From assembly GCA_963204835.1 (NCBI GenBank), contig CAUJHJ010000051.1:1-35910 (forward strand): a stretch of DNA of 35,910 bases, read 5' to 3'. A program made the position numbers and the translations under genes. This document shows, piece by piece, positions 9,655 to 19,547 of the stretch. Within the stretch, counting starts at the first letter, position 1; each line of letters opens with the position of its first letter. The notes under the pieces were generated by a model. That model saw nothing but the letters and a program-made list of their open reading frames with translations, was not told the DNA's origin and did not search any database. Origin of the DNA: Pseudomonadota bacterium (GTDB lineage Bacteria; Pseudomonadota; Gammaproteobacteria; Steroidobacterales; Steroidobacteraceae).

Positions 9655-10628
9655 GCACGCGCGGCGGCCCGCCCGAGCCGCACGACTCCGACCTTCCCGC
9701 CTTCGACCTGAAACAGCTGCGGCATTTCCTTGCGATCGTCGAGCAGGGGCATTTCGGCCGCGCGGCGCAACAACTGGGCATCAGCAAGCAGGGCATCAGC
9801 CAGAGCGTCGCCGCGCTCGAGGAGACCCTCGGCGTGCGCCTGTTCGAGCGCGGGCAGTTCGGCGCGGTGCCGACCGAGTTCGGGCGCGCGCTGACGCAGT
9901 ACGCGAAAGTGATCCAGGCCGAGACGCGCAAGGCGCGAGCCGAGATCGAAGGGCTGCGCGAGGAACACCGCGGCGAACTCACTTTCGCGCTGGGTTCATC
10001 GTTCTCGGAATACATCGCGCCGCCCGCGATACGGCGCTTCCTCGCGGCCAATCCGCGCGTCGTCCTCAAGATCGCGAACGTGCATCCCGACAACATGCTC
10101 ACCCTGCTCGCGCAGGGCGAGCTCGATTTCGTCGCGATGGGGGAGCCCGCGAGCGGCGATCCCGCCGACCTCGTTCGCATCCCGCTCTTCCGCATGCGCA
10201 GCGACCTGTTGCTCGCGGCATCACACCCGCTCGCCGCGCGGGCCACGCTCGATCTCGCCGACTTCGTGGCCGAGACGTTCGTCGGCGTCTGGCGCAACGA
10301 CGTCACGGGGCGAACGATTGCCGCTGCGTTCGCCGCGCGCGGCCTCGCGACGCCGCGCGTGGTCGACTGCGACAACCCGCTGGTCACGCGCGGCCTGCTG
10401 CTCGACGAAGGCTGCCTCGTGATCGCGAACCGCCTCTTCTTCGGTCGCGAGCTCGCCTCGGGCGCGGTCGTCGAGCGACGCCTGCCGGACCTCAGCTTCG
10501 AATACACCTACTCGTTGTTCCACCGGAAGGACACGATCATCGGCCGTGCGACGCTCGCCTTCATGGACGAGCTGCGTCGCGTCATCCAGGAACGCTTCGC
10601 CGACTCACTCATGCCCGTCGCTCCCTGA
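9651..10628 (+). CDS. LysR-type transcriptional regulator
   Basis: A 325-aa LysR-family DNA-binding regulator. The winged helix-turn-helix is at about residues 19-78 (FDLKQLRHFLAIVEQGHF, then GRAAQQLGISKQGISQSVAALE and LFERG). It is followed by a periplasmic-binding-protein-like effector domain (about 105-310) beginning GELTFALGSSFSE. The GTG start overlaps the stop of the FAD oxidoreductase. Unlike most LysR genes it is not divergent from its target but lies inside the transcript between the first enzyme and the TonB receptor. It would therefore be made with the pathway and probably controls it through the palindrome at 8078-8102 (inference). The inducer is unknown. Confidence 0.92.
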   Translation: MSTRGGPPEPHDSDLPAFDLKQLRHFLAIVEQGHFGRAAQQLGISKQGISQSVAALEETLGVRLFERGQFGAVPTEFGRALTQYAKVIQAETRKARAEIEGLREEHRGELTFALGSSFSEYIAPPAIRRFLAANPRVVLKIANVHPDNMLTLLAQGELDFVAMGEPASGDPADLVRIPLFRMRSDLLLAASHPLAARATLDLADFVAETFVGVWRNDVTGRTIAAAFAARGLATPRVVDCDNPLVTRGLLLDEGCLVIANRLFFGRELASGAVVERRLPDLSFEYTYSLFHRKDTIIGRATLAFMDELRRVIQERFADSLMPVAP

Positions 10629-10656
10629 CGGGCGTGCAAGTCCTGAAGGAGGACCC

Positions 10657-12744
10657 GTGTCTAACCATCGCCTGATACTGCTGCTGCCTGCCGCGATCGT
10701 CGCGGTGTCCGCCAACGCCCAGGAACCTGCGGCAGCCCTCGAGGAAATCACGGTGACCGCACAGCGGCGCGCCGAGTCGCTGCAGACGACGCCGGTGTCG
10801 GTCACGGCGCTGACCCGTTCGGCACTCGAAGACCGCCAGATCGAGAACACGCTCGATGTCGCGGCGCAGGTGCCGAACTTGCGCATCGAGCCGGTGACGG
10901 CGCTGCCCAACGCGGCGCGCGTCTTCCTGCGCGGTGTCGGTGAGGACCAGTCGACCCCGACCACCGACAGCGCGATCGGCTTCTACGTCGACGGCGTGTA
11001 CTACTCGCGCGTACAGGGCGCAATCTTCGATTTCTCGGACGTCGAGCGCATCGAGGTCCTGCGCGGTCCGCAAGGCACGCTGTACGGCCGCAATACTTCC
11101 GGCGGTGCCGTGAAAATCATCACCAGCGATCCGGGCGACGTGCTCGCCGGATCGATCGACTTCACGGCTGGCAGCTACGACCGGCGCCAGTTCCGTGGCC
11201 TGGTCGGCGGCCCCTTGACCGAAACGCTCAAGGGCTCGCTGAGCGTCCTCAAGCATGAGCGCGACGGGACCGTCGACAACCTGACGCTCGGCCGTGACGT
11301 CAACTCGAGGGACACGACGGCCGCGCGTGGCAAGCTCGTCTGGTCGCCAACCGGGGCCCTCGAGTTCAGGCTCGCGGCCGACTGGTCGGAGGACCTCGCC
11401 GACGTCGGCGTCGGCGCGAGCGCCTTCGGCGGCTATCCGGCGGACCTCTTCAAGACGACCGCGAATGCCGATCCGAGCGGCTACCTACGCACGCGCGGTG
11501 TCGCGCTCACGGGTACGTGGACGGGCGGTGCTTATACGCTGAGCTCCATCACCGCCTGGCGCGACCTGCGCAACCACGGGTTGTTCGACAACGACGGCGA
11601 GGCGCGCACGATCCTGCACTTCGCCTTCGACACCGAGCAGAGCCAGCTGAGCCAGGAACTCACGCTCGCCGGCGACTGGGGTCGCACGAAGGCGATCGTC
11701 GGCGCCTACTGGTTCACCGAGGACATTCGCCACGACACGATCAACTATTCGGGCAGCCGCCCGAACCCCGCCGCGCCGGTGACGGCGCTGCCCGACCTCA
11801 CCGACCAGGATACCGACAGCTATGCGCTGTTCGGCCAGGCCTCGTTTGCCGTGACCGACGCGCTGACGCTGACCGCCGGCGCGCGCTACACCTGGGACGA
11901 CAAGCACTTCGACGACCGCTACCCGACGCTCGGCCGCCGTTTCCTCGTCGACAAGAAGTGGACGGCCTTCACGCCGCGGCTCGCCGCCGACTACAAGCTG
12001 GCCGATGGTGTATTCCTCTTCACCTCGTGGTCGGAGGGCTACAAGGCCGGCGGCTTCAACCGCAGCAGCACGCCGGTCACCGCGCTCACGCCCTACGACG
12101 AAGAGGAGGTCTCGACCATCGAGGCGGGCGTGAAGACCGAGCTATTCGAGCGGCGGCTGCGCGCGAACCTGACCTGGTTCTATAACGACTACTCGGACCT
12201 GCAGCTTTCGGCGTTCGACCCCGTGACGAACGTCGGCCGCCGCTTCAACGCGGCCGCCGCCACGACCCGGGGCCTCGAGCTCGAGCTGTCAGCGGCGCCA
12301 GTGGCCGGACTCAGCACCTACGCAACGGTCGGCTATCTCGACGCGCGCTACGACGAGTTCCAGGATCGCGTGGGCGGCGTGCTGCAGGATGTCTCCTACC
12401 TCGACCTGAAGGGCGCGCCGCGCTGGTCGTATGCCGCGGGCTTCTCGTGGGCGCTGCCGCTGCCCGTGCCCGGCACGCTGCGCCTGAGCGGCGACGTGAG
12501 CCACCGCACGCGCATGCAGAACGTGGTCGCGAACACGCCGATCGTCGCGACACCGGCGCTCACGCTCGTCGACGCGTCGCTGTCCTGGACTTCGGGGGAC
12601 GATCGCTGGAGCGCGACGGTCGCAGGCAAGAACCTGACGGACAAGCACTACATCGGCGCGGGTCTCTACATCGCAGGGCTCACGACCGTGCTGTATCCCG
12701 CCGATCCGCGCACCTGGTCGGCGAACCTGAGGTACCGGTTTTGA
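10657..12744 (+). CDS. TonB-dependent outer-membrane receptor
   Basis: A 695-aa TonB-dependent transporter moving a substrate across the outer membrane with energy from TonB-ExbBD. GTG 10657 is set by an excellent ribosome site (AAGGAGG, 10646-10652) and an immediate Sec signal peptide (SNHRLILLLPAAIVAVSANA). The TonB box region reads LEEITVTAQRR, followed by the plug with IGFYVDGVYYSR and VLRGPQGTLYGRNTSGGAV. The remainder is a beta-barrel ending in the C-terminal Phe of LRYRF. There is no FecA-type signalling extension. Placement between a LysR gene and cytoplasmic enzymes suggests dedicated uptake of the pathway substrate rather than general iron uptake. Confidence 0.95.
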   Translation: MSNHRLILLLPAAIVAVSANAQEPAAALEEITVTAQRRAESLQTTPVSVTALTRSALEDRQIENTLDVAAQVPNLRIEPVTALPNAARVFLRGVGEDQSTPTTDSAIGFYVDGVYYSRVQGAIFDFSDVERIEVLRGPQGTLYGRNTSGGAVKIITSDPGDVLAGSIDFTAGSYDRRQFRGLVGGPLTETLKGSLSVLKHERDGTVDNLTLGRDVNSRDTTAARGKLVWSPTGALEFRLAADWSEDLADVGVGASAFGGYPADLFKTTANADPSGYLRTRGVALTGTWTGGAYTLSSITAWRDLRNHGLFDNDGEARTILHFAFDTEQSQLSQELTLAGDWGRTKAIVGAYWFTEDIRHDTINYSGSRPNPAAPVTALPDLTDQDTDSYALFGQASFAVTDALTLTAGARYTWDDKHFDDRYPTLGRRFLVDKKWTAFTPRLAADYKLADGVFLFTSWSEGYKAGGFNRSSTPVTALTPYDEEEVSTIEAGVKTELFERRLRANLTWFYNDYSDLQLSAFDPVTNVGRRFNAAAATTRGLELELSAAPVAGLSTYATVGYLDARYDEFQDRVGGVLQDVSYLDLKGAPRWSYAAGFSWALPLPVPGTLRLSGDVSHRTRMQNVVANTPIVATPALTLVDASLSWTSGDDRWSATVAGKNLTDKHYIGAGLYIAGLTTVLYPADPRTWSANLRYRF

Positions 12745-13796
12745 CGGCAGCGGGCGGAGTGCATGAGGCCTGCTTCGGGGTTCCGGATCTCGACGCCGCC
12801 GCGGAATACTGGGCAGCGTACGGTTACCGCGCCGGCACGCACGGCAGCCTCGACGAGGATGCGGCGCACGCGCTCTACGGCGTGCGTTCCGCGCTGCGCT
12901 CGCTGCGCCTTGCGCATCTCGATGCCGACCACGGCCTCGTGCGCCTCATGCAGTGGGAACGCCCGCTCGGCCCCGGCATCGGGCCGACGGGACTGCGCGC
13001 CCACGGCAGCCGCTGGGTCATGCAGTTCGTGCGCAGCGCACTCGACGTCGCGAACCACGGCGCGCTGGCGCGCCGCCAGGGAGCGCCGGTCGCGGACCTG
13101 CCGCCGAGCTTCATCGACCTGTCGTCCTACAACCCGCAGCTGTTCGGCAGCCGCGCGGCGCGGCCGTTCCGCGACACGCTGGTCGCGGCGCGCGAGTACA
13201 CCCTGTTGCAGCCACTCTGGCGGCAAGCGCTGCTCGAGCGCTTTCACTACGACAGCCCGTTCCTCGGCCGCATCGACGACGGCGCGCTGCTGCGCGCATC
13301 GCAGATCGTCAATGCGAGCTTCATGGTCGAAAGCGACGACGAGGACGTGTTCTCGTTCTACGCGGACGTGCTGGGCCTGAAGCAGCAGTCCGTGCAGGAA
13401 GTCAGCTGGGAGAAGTCGATGGCCAGCCGGACGGTGTTCGACCTGCGCGAGGGCGAGACCCACTGGTGCCACACGCTCGAGGAGCCGCGTTCGGGCGAAG
13501 GCAGCGGCGAGCGCCGCTCGGGCCGGCTTTACCTGTTCCGCTTTCCGTCTTCGTCGCGGCTGGAGGACCGGCTCGCCGTTTCGCAACCCGGTCATCTCGG
13601 CTGCACGCTGTTCACCTGGCGCGCGCACGACCTCGAGGCGCTGCGGGCGAGGTGCCTCGCGGCAGGCTGCCGTGCCGTGACGGACCCGCGCGCCGACGAG
13701 TTCGGCGTGCGTGCCTTCAGCTGCGTGACGCCGGATGGCATGACCTGGACCTTCCAGCAGGCATCCGGCGCCGAGCGCGCGGGACTCGCTGCGTGA
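12741..13796 (+). CDS. Two-domain VOC-family protein
   Basis: About 351 aa with two VOC modules, an N-terminal one (GVHEACFGVPDLDAAAEYW) and a second near residue 190 (IVNASFMVESDD, VFSFYADVLGL). The superfamily covers glyoxalases, extradiol dioxygenases and related lyases or epimerases. The usual metal ligands are incomplete: the first half keeps a His (VHEAC), the second starts with Asn in place of His, and the last strand reads GMTWTFQQ without the normal Glu. The activity may thus be non-classical or binding only. TTG 12741 is chosen because it overlaps the receptor stop (TTGA) and has GAGG eight bases upstream. GTG 12759 is an alternative. It is co-transcribed with the receptor and MFS carrier. 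Confidence 0.8.
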   Translation: MTAAGGVHEACFGVPDLDAAAEYWAAYGYRAGTHGSLDEDAAHALYGVRSALRSLRLAHLDADHGLVRLMQWERPLGPGIGPTGLRAHGSRWVMQFVRSALDVANHGALARRQGAPVADLPPSFIDLSSYNPQLFGSRAARPFRDTLVAAREYTLLQPLWRQALLERFHYDSPFLGRIDDGALLRASQIVNASFMVESDDEDVFSFYADVLGLKQQSVQEVSWEKSMASRTVFDLREGETHWCHTLEEPRSGEGSGERRSGRLYLFRFPSSSRLEDRLAVSQPGHLGCTLFTWRAHDLEALRARCLAAGCRAVTDPRADEFGVRAFSCVTPDGMTWTFQQASGAERAGLAA

Positions 13797-15036
13797 AGCC
13801 TGCGGATCTCCTCCCGCTGGTGAGGGGCTATCCGGGGCGATTGTGGCTCGCCTGCTTCGGCGCCTACGCGCTCTCGCAGATGGACCTCGCGCTCTGGAGC
13901 TATGCGCTGCCGCTCATCCGCCGGGACCTCGACCTCACGCGCACGCAGATCGGGCTCCTGACCGGTGCCGGCTTCGCGCTCGGCGGCGCCGCGCTCGTGT
14001 GGCTCGGCATGCTGGCCGACCGCATCGGCCGCCGCAAGACGATGATCGGCGGCATCGCCGCCTCGTCGGTCTTCGTCGCCGCGCACAGCCTCGCATCCGG
14101 GGCGCTCTCGCTCGGCGCGTTGCGCGCCGCCAGCATGGCCAGCGGCGGGCTGCTGTATCCGGCGACCGGCGCGCTCGTTGCGGAAGAGGCGCCGCCGCGC
14201 ATCCGCGGCCTCATGACGGGGCTGCTGCAGGTCGCGTATCCCCTCGGCTGGTTCCTCGCATCGCTGCTCGCCGTCGTGCTGCTGGCGGACTTCGGCTGGC
14301 GGGCGCTGTTCGTCGCCGGGCTGCTCGGCCTGCCGTTCTCCTTCGTGGTGGCGAGGGTGGTGCGTGAGTCCTCGCGTTTCGTGGCGGCTGCGCCGAACGC
14401 GAAGCGGGCCTCGCTCGGCGAGCTGTTCGCGCCCGGCATCCGGCGCCGGACGCTGACGCTGTTCGCCGCGCAGTACTTCTTCGTGATCGCCTACGGCGGT
14501 GCGTTCGTCTTCTCGCCGATCTACTTCCACGAGGCGCGCGGCTTCGACATCGCGGGCACCGCCACGCTCGTGGGCCTCAGCAACCTGATCGGCATTGCCG
14601 GCTATGTGCTCGCGGCCTGGGTCGGCGAGTTCCACCTGACGCGACGCACGACCACGATCATCTGGACGCTGCTCGGCAGCTTCTTCTTCGTGATCTTCCT
14701 CTGGTTCACCGACGGATACCTCGCCAGCATGATCGCGTTCTCGATCATGGCGGTATTCCTGCTGGGCGCCGCGGCCGTCAAGTTCGCCTACATCGCCGAG
14801 CTGTTCCCGACCCGCCTGCGTGCCACCGGCCTCGCATTCTGCGGCTCGTTCGCCGTGTCGCTCGGGCAGGCGACGGGTCCGGCGATGATCGGCTGGCTCG
14901 CCGACACGTGCGGCTGGGACGTCGCGATGTTCGCGGGCGGCGCCGTGCCGCTCCTGTTCGCGGCAATACTTTATTTCTACCTCAAGCCGTTGCCCTCGGG
15001 GCTCGACGTCGACGAGGTGCAACGGAGACTCGCAAC

Positions 15037-15040
<4 letters not shown>
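13793..15040 (+). CDS. MFS transporter
   Basis: A 415-aa major facilitator with twelve predicted membrane spans. The loop 2-3 signature GMLADRIGRRKTMIGG is intact, as is the FPTRLRATGLAFCGS segment of the second half, which resembles the aromatic-acid/sialate/sugar symporter branch. It would carry a small organic acid or the pathway substrate across the inner membrane, driven by protons. The GTG start overlaps the VOC stop (GTGA). With the TonB receptor upstream it supplies the second step of a two-membrane import route. Substrate is not determinable from sequence. Confidence 0.92.
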
Positions 15041-16002
<962 letters not shown>

Positions 16003-16021
16003 CATCGAGGACAATGAAGCC

Positions 16022-17014
16022 ATGAGCAAGACCATGCGTGCAGTCCTGGCCGAGGCGGCCGGCGGACCCGAATCCCTGAAACTGGTAACCCGGCCGGTGC
16101 CTGAACCCGGTGCAGGCCAGGTTCGCATCCGCGTCGCCTACGCGGCGCTCAACCCGCTCGATACCCATGCGCGCGCGGGCCGCATCAAGTGGGGCCATCC
16201 GGGCTTTCCCTTCGTTCCGGGATATGAATACTCCGGCCGCATCGATGCGGTGGGCGCCGATGTCGACCGGACGATGATCGGACGACGCGTCGCGTCGCAC
16301 AGCGAGTGGGGCGGCAACGGCGAGTTCGCGATCGCCACGGCTGCGCGGGTCGTGGCAATACCGGACCGGCTGTCCTGGCAGATTGGCGCCGCTTTCTCTA
16401 CGACCGCGGTGACCGCCTGGCACCTCGTGCGCTCCGCGGGGCGGGTCGGCCCCGGCATGCATGTCGTCGTGCACTCGGCCGCGGGATCGGTGGGTGCGAT
16501 GGTGACGCAGATCGCGAAGGAGGCGGGCGCCACGGTCCATGGCCTCGTGGGTGGTCCCGACAAGGTCGCGTACGCCCGCCAGTTCGGCGCCGACCACTTG
16601 ATCGACTATCGCAGCGAGCCCTGGCCGGCGAAAGTGAAGGAGCAGTCTGGCGGCCACGGCGCAGACGTGATCATCGACGGCAATGCAGGACCCGAGTCGG
16701 TGAGGAATTACGAGGCGATCGCGCCGCTCGGCAATGTGATCTACATCGGCGCAATGGGCGGGCAGGCTCCGGAAGTCAACGTCTCGATGCTGATCGGCAA
16801 GTCGATCAGCGTTTCGGGCTTCGTGCAGTTCTTCCACCAGGCGCGCACGCGCGGTGCCGAGAATGCCGAAATCGAGGAAAAGCTGGCGACCGGCCGCTGG
16901 CGCATCCCGATCGAGCGCGTGTTCGAGCTCGAGGATATCGCCGAGGCGCACCGGCTGTTCGAGGGCCGGGCCTTGCGCGGCCGTTCCCTCGTGCGCGTCG
17001 GCGGAGACATCTAG
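16022..17014 (+). CDS. Zinc-independent quinone oxidoreductase-like MDR protein (2)
   Basis: A second 330-aa MDR/QOR-family protein, 19 nt after the first and with ATG start. Landmarks are PGAGQVRIRVAYAALNPLDTH in the GroES domain, FVPGYEYSGRIDAVG, and the NADPH-binding VVHSAAGSVGAMVTQIAKEAG. The two neighbours share fold and order of motifs but are clearly diverged (for example ASSVG versus AAGSVG), so this is not a recent duplication. They may act on successive double bonds or form different oligomers. It is the last gene of the plus-strand operon. Only 18 bases separate its stop from the convergent DUF3088 gene. Confidence 0.9.
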   Translation: MSKTMRAVLAEAAGGPESLKLVTRPVPEPGAGQVRIRVAYAALNPLDTHARAGRIKWGHPGFPFVPGYEYSGRIDAVGADVDRTMIGRRVASHSEWGGNGEFAIATAARVVAIPDRLSWQIGAAFSTTAVTAWHLVRSAGRVGPGMHVVVHSAAGSVGAMVTQIAKEAGATVHGLVGGPDKVAYARQFGADHLIDYRSEPWPAKVKEQSGGHGADVIIDGNAGPESVRNYEAIAPLGNVIYIGAMGGQAPEVNVSMLIGKSISVSGFVQFFHQARTRGAENAEIEEKLATGRWRIPIERVFELEDIAEAHRLFEGRALRGRSLVRVGGDI

Positions 17015-17032
17015 CCCCGGCGCGCGCCGCGA

Positions 17033-17383
17033 TCAGTGCGGGGTGCCGATGCCGTAGGCGGCACTCAGGTAGGCGCTTATGCCCGCGGGCTGCGCGAGGA
17101 AGGCCTTGCCCTTTGCGTGCTGGATCCCGAGGCCCGCTGCCCTGGCGGCGGCGGCGTCGCCGCCCAGGATCAGCACCGGGCAGCCCTGGTGCTCGGCGCC
17201 GAGCTCGCCCACGAGCACGGCGCGCGGGCGCGGGAAGTCGAGGTAGGTGACTTCGATCTGCTTGCGCAGCTGCGGGTAGTAGCTGAGCAAGCCCTCGACG
17301 CAGAGGCCGTCCGGGCAGTAGAACGGTCCCTTGTCGCCGTCACGGAAGTCGGGCTTGAGCAGGAAAAGCCGGTCTTTCGCCAT
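17033..17383 (-). CDS. DUF3088 family protein
   Basis: A 116-aa protein of the DUF3088 family, unknown function. It begins DRLFLLKPDFRDGD, followed by FYCPDGLCVEGLLSYYP, whose CPDGLC pair sits where a thioredoxin-like fold carries its redox or metal cysteines. The second half has VTYLDFPRPRAVLVGELG and QGCPVLILGGD, the latter resembling the cis-Pro region of thioredoxin folds. A thiol-linked role is inference. The ATG has GAAGGA five bases upstream. It lies 46 nt downstream of the SDR gene and is probably co-transcribed with it. Confidence 0.85.
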   Translation of the reverse strand: MAKDRLFLLKPDFRDGDKGPFYCPDGLCVEGLLSYYPQLRKQIEVTYLDFPRPRAVLVGELGAEHQGCPVLILGGDAAAARAAGLGIQHAKGKAFLAQPAGISAYLSAAYGIGTPH

Positions 17384-17429
17384 GGGCGTCCTTCGTCGTT
17401 GCCGTAGCGCGGCGAATGCCGCGCCGGTG

Positions 17430-18329
17430 TTACCTTACGGGTACGGCGAGCGCTTCGTCGAGCATCTTCACGAGCGAGTCGCGGTCGTAGCTGAACGGCT
17501 GGTCCTGGTTCAGCTGCACGAGCTCCTCGATCGCCTTCCTGATCGTGAGCGCCGCTTCGTCCTGGCTTGGGACGACCATGTAGCGGCGCTTCGGCGCCGT
17601 CGAGAACAGCGCATCTTCGACCGCCGCCGCCACGTCGTCCGGATCCTTGAATCGCGAGCGGTCGGCGAGGCGCGACTCGATGCCGAGGCGCTGCGCGGCG
17701 TTGCGGCCGATCTCGGAGTTGTAGTTGCCGGGCTCGATGACGCTCACGCCGACGCCGAGCGGCGCCATCTGCGCGGCAAGTGAATCGGTGTAGGCCTCGA
17801 TCGCGTGCTTGGTCATGCTGTAAACGCCGAGGTCGCGGGTCGAGAGGATCCCCGAGATCGAGCCGATCGTCGTGATCCGGCCCTTGCCGGCGACGATCAG
17901 CGGCGTGAAGGCCTTGGTCACGCGCCACGGCCCGTACACGTTCACCTTCATCACGAGGTCGAAATCGTCCTCGGCCGTGTCGGCGAACGAGCCCGTGCTC
18001 GCGATGCCGGCGTTGTTGACGAGGCCGTGCAGGCCTCGCCCGCCCTTGGTCACCGCGTCGACGGCGGCGGTGATATCGGCGGCGCTCGTGACATCGAGGC
18101 GCAGCGGCTGCACGTTCTTCAGCTTGCCGAGCGACTCGAGGTCCTCGCCCTTGCGCGCGCCCGCATAAACGAAGTAGCCCTGGGCGGCGAGCCGCTCGGT
18201 GACCTTGCGGCCGATGCCGCTGCTGGCGCCCGTAACGAGGACCGCTCGTTGCACGTCGCTGGAAGAGTGCACGGCCCCGGACGCAGGCGCGATCAGGCAC
18301 AGGGCCGCTGCAACGATGGCGTAACGCAT
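17430..18329 (-). CDS. Short-chain dehydrogenase/reductase with a signal peptide
   Basis: A 299-aa classical SDR. The nucleotide motif TGASSGIG is at 33-40, NNAG at 105-108, the catalytic Ser at about 157 (GSISG) and Tyr/Lys at 170/174 (YSMTK). Unusually, the first 20 residues (RYAIVAAALCLIAPASGAV) form a convincing Sec signal peptide ending before the Rossmann fold. GGAG lies ten bases upstream of this ATG. A cytosolic version from GTG 18254 is possible but has no ribosome site. If exported, its NAD(P) supply in the periplasm is unexplained. It is probably co-transcribed with DUF3088. Confidence 0.88.
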   Translation of the reverse strand: MRYAIVAAALCLIAPASGAVHSSSDVQRAVLVTGASSGIGRKVTERLAAQGYFVYAGARKGEDLESLGKLKNVQPLRLDVTSAADITAAVDAVTKGGRGLHGLVNNAGIASTGSFADTAEDDFDLVMKVNVYGPWRVTKAFTPLIVAGKGRITTIGSISGILSTRDLGVYSMTKHAIEAYTDSLAAQMAPLGVGVSVIEPGNYNSEIGRNAAQRLGIESRLADRSRFKDPDDVAAAVEDALFSTAPKRRYMVVPSQDEAALTIRKAIEELVQLNQDQPFSYDRDSLVKMLDEALAVPVR

Positions 18330-18395
18330 CTCGGGGTCGCTCCGGCTGGCTGGAAGTGGGCGGACGATGCACCGGGCAGGCAGTCCCTTGCAATA

Positions 18396-18421
18396 CTTCC
18401 ACATGCGGCATGGTTTGGAAG
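18396..18421. promoter_or_regulatory. Inverted repeat upstream of the SDR gene
   Basis: Half-sites CTTCCA (18396-18401) and TGGAAG (18416-18421) are exact reverse complements across 14 bases, and the interior contains CATG-CGG-CATG. It lies in the 164-bp gap between the LytTR gene and the SDR gene, about 67 bases upstream of the SDR start. It could be a protein-binding site for SDR/DUF3088 expression. No promoter boxes are convincing and the regulator is unknown. Confidence 0.35.
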
Positions 18422-18493
18422 CTGTGAGGCGACGCGAGTCGAGGTTGGCTTCGAGGTCCTCGCTCGTCGCCCGCAGTTCCGCCTGGTTCCAGT

Positions 18494-19381
18494 TCAGTTG
18501 ATTGCGTGCGTTCCGGTGCCTGCCGCGCGAACCGGGCCGCCTGAGTCCAGCGCCCGCTGGAAGCTGCGGCTGATCGGTATCTTCAGGTCGCGGCCCACCT
18601 GCAGGATCTGGTTGTGCGCCTTGGCGGATCGGCCGGTGATCGCCGAGCGCCTCACCCAGTAGGAACGATGGACCTGCAGGCCGTCGACTCCGCGCAGGTC
18701 CTGCACGGCATCCCGGAACCGGTAATGGACCAGCGTGTCGCCCTTGTGCGTATAGACGCGCACATAGTGGTCCTCGGCCTTGAGCGCGATGATCTCGGCA
18801 TCGAGGTGCGCTGGCAGGCGCGTGCGCAGGGTCGCCTCGGCGCTGGCGCCCGGCTGGACGCCCGCTGCCGGCGCGACCGGCGTGGCCAGCCCGCCGTCGC
18901 GAAGGGCCGTCCACTTCTCGAATGCGCAATAGACCACGACCCAATACAGCATGCCCGGTAGCGTATTCGCGAAGAGGCGAGGCAGGTATTCGAGGGTCGG
19001 CCAGGGCAAGGGAGGCGCGAGCAGCTTGAACTCCTCGGGCAGCAGGCTGAGCCCGAAGTGCCGGTAGCGGGCGATTGGCCAGTAGAAGAGGAGTATGCCG
19101 AAGAGGGAGCCGGTGAATGCCATGAGCCAGTACGGCCAGCGCCATCGACGGGTCAGCGCGCCGACGAGTCGAGTGCCCACGATGGCCGCGACCCAGACGA
19201 TTCCGACGAGTCCCGTCCAGAACAAGGTCGATCCGGTGCGTGACAGGTGACTCCCGACCAGCATGCGGTTCCAGCCCAGCAGCAGGCCGACCAGCAGCGG
19301 TGCAGCGAGGTAAAACAGGGCGGCCGTCGCCGGCGTCATGCCGTCGAACTCAAACCTCAGCCAGCGCCGCACTTTCGTCAA
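18494..19381 (-). CDS. Membrane-anchored LytTR-family transcriptional regulator
   Basis: About 295 aa. The N-terminal two thirds hold several hydrophobic helices (AALFYLAAPLLVGLLLG, STLFWTGLVGIVWVAAIVG, WPYWLMAFTGSLFGILLFYW, LFANTLPGMLYWVVVYC). The C-terminal 100 residues form a LytTR DNA-binding domain (LDAEIIALKAEDHYVRVYT, YRFRDAVQDL, GLQVHRSYWVRRSAI). A sensor and DNA-binding output in one membrane protein would signal without a separate kinase. The start is uncertain: TTG 19381 has GGAG nine bases upstream, ATG 19339 starts right at the first helix, and ATG 19528 would run into the receptor promoter. It is divergent from the TonB receptor at 19548, its likely target (inference). Confidence 0.85.
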   Translation of the reverse strand: MTKVRRWLRFEFDGMTPATAALFYLAAPLLVGLLLGWNRMLVGSHLSRTGSTLFWTGLVGIVWVAAIVGTRLVGALTRRWRWPYWLMAFTGSLFGILLFYWPIARYRHFGLSLLPEEFKLLAPPLPWPTLEYLPRLFANTLPGMLYWVVVYCAFEKWTALRDGGLATPVAPAAGVQPGASAEATLRTRLPAHLDAEIIALKAEDHYVRVYTHKGDTLVHYRFRDAVQDLRGVDGLQVHRSYWVRRSAITGRSAKAHNQILQVGRDLKIPISRSFQRALDSGGPVRAAGTGTHAIN

Positions 19382-19445
19382 ATCCGGAGGCTCCCAAGGG
19401 GCCGTGGGGGCTGAATCATACCCAGTAACTCGCGAACGCCAATGC

Positions 19446-19510
19446 CATCCACGAAAAAAGGCGGTTCGGTCGCGAAAACGCGCTTGCCGGTGCCGCGGCG
19501 GCCGTGGATG
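19446..19510. promoter_or_regulatory. Long inverted repeat in the LytTR/TonB divergent region
   Basis: CATCCACG (19446-19453) is the exact reverse complement of CGTGGATG (19503-19510), with 49 bases between. The loop contains a smaller hairpin, CGCG-AAAA-CGCG (19471-19482). The structure ends 37 bases before the TonB receptor start, so it could fold in the receptor leader RNA or be a pair of regulator sites. No known riboswitch consensus was recognised in it. Confidence 0.35.
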
Positions 19511-19547
19511 TTGCGCCCATTTGCTCATGACTTCACGGGGAGCGTCC

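Noticed and set aside
17015..17032. Bidirectional terminator between the QOR and DUF3088 genes (GGCGCGCGCC at 17019-17028)
   Set aside because: The palindrome has no loop of useful size and no T-tract on either side; GC-rich coincidence is likely.
18330..19145. In-frame extension of the SDR upstream into the LytTR gene, suggesting a fusion
   Set aside because: The added part is an out-of-frame reading of the LytTR gene and a non-coding gap; the SDR has its own ribosome site and signal peptide at 18329.
19382..19547. Cobalamin riboswitch before the TonB receptor
   Set aside because: No B12-box-like consensus or the expected long leader could be seen; only unassigned inverted repeats are present.
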